A stretch of 27,002 nucleotides of DNA from Cytidiella melzeri (taxonomy: Eukaryota; Basidiomycota; Agaricomycetes; Polyporales; Irpicaceae): NCBI GenBank assembly GCA_022592445.1, contig JABYQR010000491.1, forward strand, positions 1-27,002, read 5' to 3'. The notes beneath the pieces were generated by a model, which was not told where the DNA came from, searched no databases, and saw nothing but the letters and a program-made list of their open reading frames with translations. Positions 21,166 through 27,002 of this stretch are shown here, piece after piece. Positions within the stretch are counted from its first letter, which is position 1. Each line of letters begins with the position of its first letter. The translations under genes and the position numbers were made by a program.

Positions 21166-21851
21166 AGAATTTGACATCATTTGCCAGCAGGAGTGGAGTT
21201 TGAATCTGAGTCTGGAAGACCATTTTCAGTAGACTGGCCATAATGTGCTCAATCTCACTTCAATTGACAGGATGTTTGTACCAGGATGTTGCCACAAGAT
21301 AGGGCTATCCAATGGTGTACTATATGTACAAATTTGTACCCATATGCAGTCTGTAAAAATCTAAAACTGCATTTTGATTGCAAAAGTGATCTGATACAAA
21401 GTTATAAAGGGCTGATAACAAAGCCAATGTGATGCCATCAGTTAGATTCATTGTTTTGTTATTGACACTGTTACTGTCTGTATTCTGCCATCAAATTCCC
21501 ACACTTTGGGGGACAAAAAGGTCACATCTGAAAAGGCATCAATGTGCTGGAGGACACTGGAACAATTCTTCTTCATTCTTCAGGAATTGTAACCGGACTT
21601 TACTATCCCCATGGGTTGTCAAAGTTGCATGCCAAACCTGGACGCACGTCTAGAAAAGCTCAGACAGGTTCGGGCAGAAGCCAAAGCTGCCTCACGTCTA
21701 TCTAAGGAAAAGATGGCCAAAGTTTCCGGATACACCCGTAGAGCTACTCCAGTCTTCAAGAAAGAGGACCTCGTGTGGTTGTCTTCCAAGAACGTCAAAG
21801 TACATCAGCAGTCTGACAAGCTAGGGCCTAGACAGCTTGGTCCTTTCACAG

Positions 21852-22576
21852 TGTAACAGTTAAGGTTACACTCACCAGATAGTTGTTAAACTTGAAGGGG
21901 AGATAGTGAGATAGAGAGTAGAGTGTTGGTGAGAGTGAGTACTGGGAAGTACGAAGTAGTCCTTGATCAACAGAGTGGATAAGACTGAGGGGATATGCCC
22001 TCAGGAGTGCCTCTATATATACATGAAGGGGAGGACCCCAGGTACTACCTTAAGACCCCTAATACCTACATGAGTAAGCAAAGTAATCTACCTTACTAAG
22101 CATGCCCTATGCCCTAGTGGTGCCACTTCAATAATCAACCAATAGCAATTGTCCCCATGACCTGACCCCATGACCCAGCTCCAAGGCTAGACTTGTTCTA
22201 GCTTGTTCTAAGACAAGGCTAGACTTTTCCAGAAGGTTCTAAGAACTATGACATCATCTAATGGAATGTTCTATACTATGACATCATAGTTCCAGCATGT
22301 TCCACAATGTTCCAGAGAGTTCTATCATGTGATACACAGATAAGGAAAGGAGCGCATCAGCGCATCAGAGACAGAAGGCGCATCAGCGCATCAATTGATA
22401 GGCACTGAGAATAAGCGCCGGAATAGGCGCCTGATAAGCGCCAGATAAGCGCTGGATAAGCGCCTAAATAGACGCCGGATAAGCGCTGGATAAGCGCTTG
22501 ACAAGCGCTTAAATATTCCCAATAATACCGTTGCCTGGTAAGGCAAGTCTTGTAGAAACATTGAAAATCTGTGACA
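21852..22576. mobile_element. Solo LTR with 5-bp target duplication
   Basis: 725 bp starting TGTAACAG and ending CTGTGACA (7 of 8 terminal bases inverted-complementary, TG...CA). It is flanked by CACAG on both sides (21847-21851 and 22577-22581). A TATA-like CTCTATATATAC lies near 22011. Removing the element plus one CACAG keeps the host integrase frame open, which confirms the borders. It is a different LTR family from the host element. Confidence 0.85.
22350..22510. repeat. Minisatellite of GATAAGCGC-type units inside the solo LTR
   Basis: About nine diverged units of 10-12 bp (consensus GGATAAGCGCC, variants GAATAGGCGCC, AAATAGACGCC) run from about 22410 to 22508. They are preceded by four GCGCATCA copies (22351-22395). 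Confidence 0.7.
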
Positions 22577-23060
22577 CACAGTCCTTCAGAAAACCAGTGA
22601 ACATACATATCAGATCAAACTCAAATCCGGATATTGTATTCACGGCAACATCAATGTTGAACGGCTATCTCTGTATTGAGGAAACAAAGTAAACGGCCTC
22701 ATACCAGAACCACCAGCACCAATCATAGTAGATGATCAACAAGTCTATGAAGTCGAGAAGATCCTAGACAGTTGGATCTACCGGAAACAAATGCAGTACC
22801 TAGTCAAATGGAAAGGCTATGGAGAAGGTGCTGTAATGTGGGAACCTGCAGTAAATCTGACCAATGCAAAAGAGAGCATTGCAGAGTTCCACGCCAGACA
22901 TACCAATGCACCCCAGAAATTGCCCAAAGCACTCTTCGACTCCATTCCTTAAAAACCATTGGAAAACATCACAGAAGCTATTGCATCTGACCTCGAGTGG
23001 GCAGATTGTAGAGTCCCTGTTCTTAGTTCATCGAGGCAATGAATTTTAGGAGGGTGGTAA

Positions 23061-23320
23061 TGACATGGATAGTCCAACAGAGACCGGATTTTTCCAACAT
23101 TGTCACAAGTTTATAGCATTAGGCGCCTATCTAGAGTGCTTAATCTCTGGCTAGGAGTGTTACCAGACCCAACCCTAACCTGGGTTACGTGACATCCGGC
23201 CTTATTTATCAATAGTCCAGACCCAAACCCTAGACTCAATGTGGAGCAGTTCCAGATCAACCTAGGCTATTGTTCTATTGTTCCCCTTCCATTGTTAGGG
23301 ATTCCCCCAGCTCTTATTGT
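23061..23320 (+). repeat. 3' LTR of the gypsy remnant, truncated
   Basis: Matches 16170-16480 of the left LTR (shared GATAGTCCAACAGAGACCGG and CCAGATCAACCTAGGCTATTG). The similarity stops at TTATTGT (23320), exactly where the Helentron-like 5' end TACAATTCC begins. Confidence 0.85.
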
Positions 23321-23512
23321 TACAATTCCCCAAGAATAAAGAAGAATTGTTCCAGCGTGCTCCAGCACATTAATGCCTTCTCAGATGTGACCTTTTTGTT
23401 CCCCAAAGTGTGGGAATTTGATGGCAGAATACAGAAGGTACCAGTGTCAATAGCAAAACAATGAATACAGCTGATGGCATCACACTTGCCTTGTTATCAG
23501 TGCTTTATAAAT
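23321..23512 (+). mobile_element. 5' part of a Helentron-like element (third copy)
   Basis: Begins TACAATTCCCCAAGAATA directly after a T in the truncated LTR. It matches, in reverse orientation, the 5' end of the element at 21591 for about 190 bp (shared GAAGAATTGTTCCAG, TTTGATGGCAGAATACAG, CTGATGGCATCACA). Similarity fades near 23512. Its 3' end was not found before 27002, so it is either long or truncated. Confidence 0.7.
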
Positions 23513-23550
23513 TATACCTTAAAGAACTACCCTGGTAAGGTTCAGCCTGA

Positions 23551-24003
23551 GGTTCAGCCTCTGTTTTTGAGGGCCCGTAGGGCCTCAAAAAGCGACGAAC
23601 AATATTTTCAGGGTCACGTGCCTTGAAAAAGAGAGTGTCAATATTTGCAGGGGCAGAGGGCTATGAAAAATGGAGGTCAGTATTTTCAGTGCCCAGTGAT
23701 GTAATTGATGTAATTTGAGCAATTTGAACAATTTGAGCACGGAGTGCAAGTCCGATAAGAAAGTTGTTCACTATCGGAGGCATGGTGCAGGAAGAGTCAA
23801 GGGGATTCCCCGATAGCGAGAGTCCGCACTATCGGGGAAATGAGTACTTAGGGTTTTCTCCGATAGCAGGCTACAACGTTATCGGACTGCTGGCAGGAGG
23901 GGTGGTACTCCGATCAGAAAACATTGCGCTATCGGGGGAGGGGCGAGGGGCAGTAGAAAAAAATGCTTGCTACAAGCATTACCTGTAACGGGTTACGTTG
24001 CAG
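23551..24003. repeat. Hairpin cluster with four TCCGATA/TATCGGA stems
   Basis: In order: a hairpin TTTTTGAGGGCCC/GGGCCTCAAAAA (23551-23578); 2.5 copies of a 39-40 bp repeat beginning CAATATTTTCAG (about 23599-23695); four hairpins at 23751-23778, 23806-23839 (11-bp stem), 23859-23886 and 23909-23937 with loops of 12-16 nt; a perfect AATGCTTG/CAAGCATT hairpin (23962-23980); and an imperfect palindrome CCTGTAACG...CGTTGCAGG (23981-24003). The TCCGATA hairpins start 57, 51 and 50 bp apart. No family known to me. Confidence 0.65.
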
Positions 24004-24037
24004 GGAATGCTTGAAGCCAGCGAGTATATCGGCGTGT

Positions 24038-24118
24038 GGCGTGAGTGGGGATCGAACCGAACGCCCTGCACTGGAGGGGGTGCAAGGTCCGGTGCGATAA
24101 CCACTACGCCACCACGCC
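24038..24118 (-). repeat. tRNA-derived SINE-like head (degenerate tRNA)
   Basis: The minus strand contains a canonical polymerase III A box TGGCGTAGTGG (24111-24101) and B box GGTTCGATCCC (24058-24048). The ends pair as a 7-bp acceptor stem (GGCGTGG with TCACGCC). The T stem does not pair and no proper anticodon arm forms, so this is not a working tRNA. A tRNA-derived SINE or tRNA relic is the best reading; the downstream body would extend leftwards into the hairpin cluster. Confidence 0.6.
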
Positions 24119-24503
24119 TTGTGAGGTTAGGCTTGGTTTTGATGTATGAAGTGTATGTGGGATATCGTTTGTGCGCAGTGTACTGTGATGCCGTTGGCAT
24201 GCAGGCCAAGCATGTATGGGAGGGAGACATGATGTGATGAGTGGTGGAATATAAGTGGGGCGACTGTGTTTTTGTGAATAAAACAGGATTTTTGGCATGA
24301 AGCGGAGAACTATGATCTGTAACGCAGCGTGAGAATTTGTGATATTGTTGCGAGGGGGGTACAAGAGTGTGACACTGTGATGGGGGTGTTATGTAAATAA
24401 TATGTCATTTTGAGCGGTTTAATGCAACTGTGAAGTTGATCCATCACGAAGCTGTCAGACTTCTTGAAGAGACCGAGATGAGTTCGCTTAGCATGCAGAA
24501 GGG
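24119..24503. other. Spacer upstream of the acidic-protein gene
   Basis: No gene, repeat or RNA recognised. Confidence 0.4.
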
Positions 24504-24514
24504 TATATATATAA
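24504..24514 (+). promoter_or_regulatory. TATA-like element
   Basis: TATATATATAA lies about 60 bp before the chosen ATG at 24575 of the acidic-protein gene, a suitable distance for a fungal core promoter. Inferred from sequence only. Confidence 0.4.
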
Positions 24515-24574
24515 TGTTGGTTCGAGTACGGGAGGAATGTAACTAGCCCTCTGTCCTCTAACGTGCAGCTCGCG

Positions 24575-25335
24575 ATGAACGGCATGGACGTATCCACGGT
24601 TGCGGAGGAGATTGAGCGTCTGTGTGTTGGGACGGACGCCAGCAGTGTGTGGAGTGATGGAAGTGGTGAGTGCTTCTGCATGAGTGAACGGCGATGTGAA
24701 CTGACATGTGGATTGTGTGCTTAGACGAGACCGTTACACCTGCGCGGTTGTTTGAGGAGGAGATTGATGATGATGAGGAGAATGAAGATGTGGATGAGGC
24801 AGAAGATGGGTACGAGGATGAGGACGAGGAGGAGGAGGAGGAGGAGGAGGATGACGAAGTTTCTGGATGGGATTCTGAGGAGGAGGAGGAGGACGAGGAC
24901 GAGGACGGTGAGTTATATTTTGATTGCATTGGGACTTCAGTGCTGAGAAGAGTTTGAGGTTCAAAGGAGAACCGACCGCCTGTGCGTTTGGAGTTGCCGC
25001 GTCCGAATCTTAGGAAGATCCGGGTGTATGTGACGCCTGGACCTGACGGGTACGAGGGGACTGTGAGGCACCTTGAGCGACAGAGGGACCGAGTTGGGAG
25101 GACGTGGGTTCCGCGCCCTGATGGTACGGGGGAGGACCTGTACTATGTTGTGAAGCTTGAGCGATGTGATGGGTACACGCGAGTGTGTCTTCGACCGTCT
25201 GTGGGAGGTGAGCCGTTGGTTGGGGTGTATTTGTATTGCTCTGAGGAGCCGAAGGTACTTGACATCCATGAGCGTGCGGAGATGATGAACTGGACGTACG
25301 AGCAGTACATAGCGTGTCTATCGCACTTTGATTAA
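24575..25335 (+). CDS. Acidic hypothetical protein, three exons
   Basis: Exons 24575-24665, 24725-24907 and 24959-25335 give 216 residues. Introns run 24666-24724 (GTGAGT...TTAG) and 24908-24958 (GTGAGT...TTTGAG; the GAG acceptor is unusual but is the only one that keeps the frame). The N-terminal 30 residues (MNGMDVSTVAEEIERLC) precede a 60-residue Glu/Asp run (about residues 38-91). A balanced C-terminal domain of about 120 residues follows (RPPVRLELPRPNLRKIRVYV, TWVPRPDGTGEDLYYVVKL, NWTYEQYIACLSHFD). Long acidic runs occur in nuclear proteins, histone chaperones and nucleolar factors, but I recognise no family here and assign no function. It is flanked on both sides by related TCCGATA hairpin arrays. 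Confidence 0.65.
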
Positions 25336-25486
25336 TTAGTATTAGTTGTAGCTGAGTGCAATATGTGATGTTTGCTGTGAGGTGATTGCAAAGTGTGAAT
25401 TTTGAGGTGTGGCCGAAGCGTGTAAGCCAGCAAGCCTAACCGTTCCTAATGTGGTCTGCATTGCTGTGTGCAGCGAGGTTGTACAG

Positions 25487-25608
25487 TCCGATAACAGCTT
25501 GTTGCGTTATCGGAGCATGCATTAGCATAGTCCGATAACAGCTTCTTGCGTTATCGGAGCATGCATTAGCATAGTCCGATAACAGCTTCTTGCGTTATCG
25601 GAGCATGC
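25487..25608. repeat. Three 44-bp tandem repeats, each with a perfect hairpin
   Basis: TCCGATAAC - 10-nt loop - GTTATCGGA occurs at 25487-25514, 25531-25558 and 25575-25602. Start-to-start distance is exactly 44 bp and the spacer is AGCATGCATTAGCATAG-like. Only one loop base differs (AGCTTGTTGC against AGCTTCTTGC). The stem extends the TCCGATA stem seen upstream at 23751-23937. Confidence 0.85.
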
Positions 25609-26263
25609 AGTAGTCTTCCTGACTGCTTTCTCATGTATCTGGGGCTGTAGGGCTTCAATCCCCTTCAAATAAAATAATGTACATACTGAATCATGTATGC
25701 TAAACATCATTATGAATGAATTCTACAGTCCCCCAGCCTGTAGGGACCTCCACAAGCAGATATGTGCTTGGGAGCATGTCAATTTCGCCTTTTCTCACCT
25801 TTGTAGCATCTTAGAAGCGTCGGATTTAGCGGCGGGGGAGATGTATTACCTTGTACTATTGCTTTTTAGGGTGCTCTACACGACTGGATAGGTGCGCCGA
25901 GCCCGCGCTCAATGGTTACACGGTGGGAGGGCGCTTTGTAACTTTTGGGAGGCAGGAGGGGAGCAGGTGCACTACAATCGGCCCAGCCGCTATTCCACCA
26001 ATCGGGCACATTATTTTACGTCCATACATAGGAAAACACTTTCAATCATCACTGCACATCAGGGTCGATTATTATTGAAAGATAGGCGCTGAATATATGA
26101 GATATTATTTACATATTGTGCGAATATCCTTGGTGCCCAATATTGGTGAGATATTCTGTAAGGAAATGTGCGGGACGTCAACAGCTAGCGCTGCGCGCGC
26201 GCTGTATACTATATGATTGACATACTTGAATTCGAACGAATACATCGCACCAAGACACTCACA
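25609..26263. other. Intergenic spacer before the last gene
   Basis: No gene recognised. A GC alternation GCTGCGCGCGCGC lies at about 26190-26202. The promoter of the gene starting at 26264 must lie here. Confidence 0.35.
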
Positions 26264-27002
26264 ATGTCAGAAGCACCACTGGAATCTAGGCTCGCATGGA
26301 AGAAGGTCGAGCCAGTCATTCAGGGCGATCCGCACTCGCACGCTGCCCTTAAGCAAGTGATTTCGTTGGCGGAATCTTTCGTCGCGCTCAAAGACGGCTT
26401 CAATGGCGACGATAACATGTCCGCCAACATTGTCGATTTCGCCTGCACGGTAGAGATGTGTATCACTCAGGCATGCATGGTAACCAGTGCGCAAGAGCTT
26501 TCCTTTGCATGCCGCAAGCTTGTGAAGTCTGTCGAGCTTCTTTGGCAGCGGCGCACCGAGCATATATGCATGCAATCGTAAGTACAAATGTATCTGCAGT
26601 TAACGCAATAACTGATGTTCGTCTTGTTAATGTCAAGAACCTCCCTGGCTCTGCCGGAAACTGTCAATATCTGTGGTTCGCCTGCGCAGCGCTCTCTCGC
26701 TCGCTACAAGTGAGTATCATGAATTTAATATGCGCTCTCATGTCTGAAGATCAATAGACAAACTACTCTCGATGACTACTTTACTGTGACACAAAACTGG
26801 CCCATAATCAGCGCCGTGCCATTTATCCGCAGGCTCAACGGTCAGTCTCTCACCTCCAAAACTGCACGGTATGAACAGCTCTCACACATTCATTCAGACT
26901 CCCATCGTTTCGCCAACTCCCAATTGACATTTACTTTTACATTGTCGCTCCAGTTTCGAGATCCAAGTATCCGGCCTTGGACGTGTTGTCGGCGCCGTCT
27001 GG
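26264..27002 (+). CDS. Unrecognised gene with a PIP-box peptide (3' end off the window)
   Basis: Spliced model: exons 26264-26577, 26638-26709, 26758-26868 and 26954 to the window end. Introns are 60, 48 and 85 nt, all GT-AG with AAG, TAG or CAG acceptors, and the frame is open throughout. The first 105 residues are mostly helical (MSEAPLESRLAWKKVEPVI, LKQVISLAESFVAL, CRKLVKSVELLWQRR). Exon 3 encodes ARYKQTTLDDYFTVTQNW, containing QTTLDDYF, an exact match to the PCNA-interacting consensus Q-x-x-hydrophobic-x-x-aromatic-aromatic with basic residues before it. Exon 4 opens FEIQVSGLGRVVGAVW. The start MSEAPL was preferred to the in-frame ATG at 26213. I recognise no family; a role at DNA replication or repair is only suggested by the motif. 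Confidence 0.6.

Larger units (their letters stand above)
17632..21591 (-). mobile_element. Non-autonomous Helentron-like element inside gypsy integrase
   Basis: Minus-strand orientation. The 5' end at 21591 begins TACAATTCCTGAAGAATG. Near the 3' end is the inner inverted copy CAGGAATTGTA (17672-17662), followed by a 30-nt tail (17661-17632) with an imperfect hairpin and terminal CTAG. Both flanks are T on this strand. Asymmetric terminal inverted repeats, a short hairpin tail and T-T insertion are features described for Helentrons (Helitron2). The integrase reading frame of the host continues across the insertion apart from one extra base. The first 190 bp match the sequence starting at 23321. 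No coding capacity; length without the nested CACTA element is about 2.6 kb. Confidence 0.7.
21592..23051 (+). pseudogene. Gypsy integrase C-terminus and chromodomain, split by a solo LTR
   Basis: The first part (to 21851) reads FTIPMG, MPNLDARLEKLRQVRAEA, KKEDLVWLSSKNVKV and LGPRQLGPFTV, the SH3-like C-terminal domain of gypsy integrase. The frame is interrupted by the solo LTR at 21852-22576 and resumes at once with LQKTSEHTYQIKLKS and NINVERLSLY, then a TGA near 22677 (Arg expected), then PEPPAPIIVDDQQVYEVEKI and the chromodomain core QYLVKWKGYGEGAVMWEP. Chromodomains steer gypsy integration to methylated-histone chromatin. A TAA at 22950 and further frame changes follow before the purine tract. 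Dead copy. Confidence 0.88.
16170..23320 (+). mobile_element. Ty3/gypsy (chromovirus) retroelement remnant with nested insertions
   Basis: A left LTR starting TGATATGG at 16170 and a right LTR starting TGACATGG at 23061 share about 260 bp. Between them, in order, lie an integrase core fragment, an integrase C-terminal domain and a chromodomain, the arrangement of chromodomain-carrying gypsy elements. Gag, protease, reverse transcriptase and RNase H are absent; the space between the LTR and integrase is only about 550 bp. A purine tract AGGAGGGTGG (23048-23057) precedes the right LTR, as expected for the plus-strand primer. Three insertions interrupt it: 17632-21591, 21852-22576, and one at 23321 that truncates the right LTR. 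Confidence 0.85.

Noticed and set aside
24038..24118. Functional tRNA gene
   Set aside because: The T stem does not pair and no anticodon arm with a U33-type loop can be formed.
24310..24964. Ser-rich and Pro/His-rich minus-strand ORFs opposite the acidic gene
   Set aside because: They are antisense readings of the GAG/GAC repeat; the plus-strand spliced model explains the region.
25487..25608. Regular repeat-spacer pattern resembling a mini-CRISPR array
   Set aside because: Only three units, spacers nearly identical, and the context is a eukaryotic genome; treated as tandem hairpin repeats.

Overview
The window reads as a fungal, most likely basidiomycete (Agaricomycete) genome. Introns are short (48-85 nt) and numerous, mostly GT-AG with an occasional GC-AG. 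Recognisable families include a BTB-like tandem family, a peroxisomal ABCD-type half transporter, a DUF6533-type membrane protein, a Ty3/gypsy chromovirus and Pif1 helicases of the Helitron/Helentron world. Family resemblance suggests a Ceratobasidiaceae/Rhizoctonia-like genome; that is recollection, not a search result.

Layout. 1-4150: two tandem minus-strand BTB-like genes (the first runs off the left edge) flank a plus-strand five-exon SUMO-like gene whose model lacks the expected C-terminal Gly-Gly. 4150-10500: no gene I can name. It holds weak ORFs, a 1.5 kb pyrimidine-rich tract, and a small palindromic MITE-like element near 9.2 kb. 10500-12480: a decayed peroxisomal ABC transporter (ABCD/Pxa1-like) with several stops, a frameshift, a lost splice donor and mutated Walker motifs. 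12743-14223: a decayed DUF6533-type multi-pass membrane protein. 14670-15800: a minus-strand Pif1 helicase relic.

16170-23320 is a nested stack of mobile elements. A Ty3/gypsy retroelement (5' LTR, integrase core, integrase C-terminus, chromodomain, partial 3' LTR) is split by a 3.96 kb Helentron-like element. That element carries a roughly 143-bp satellite array and a 1346-bp CACTA-type element with a 3-bp target duplication, and the CACTA element carries its own 177-bp palindrome. A 725-bp solo LTR with a 5-bp duplication splits the integrase C-terminus again. Another Helentron-like 5' end interrupts the 3' LTR, and a matching 3' end lies just left of the 5' LTR.

23540-25610 is the least explained part. 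A cluster of four hairpins built on TCCGATA/TATCGGA (about 50-57 bp apart), other hairpins and a tRNA-derived SINE-like head precede a three-exon gene for a very acidic 216-residue protein. Immediately after that gene, three perfect 44-bp tandem repeats carry the same TCCGATAAC/GTTATCGGA hairpin. The right edge holds the 5' exons of an unrecognised gene whose spliced product contains a textbook PCNA-interacting (PIP-box) peptide, QTTLDDYF.
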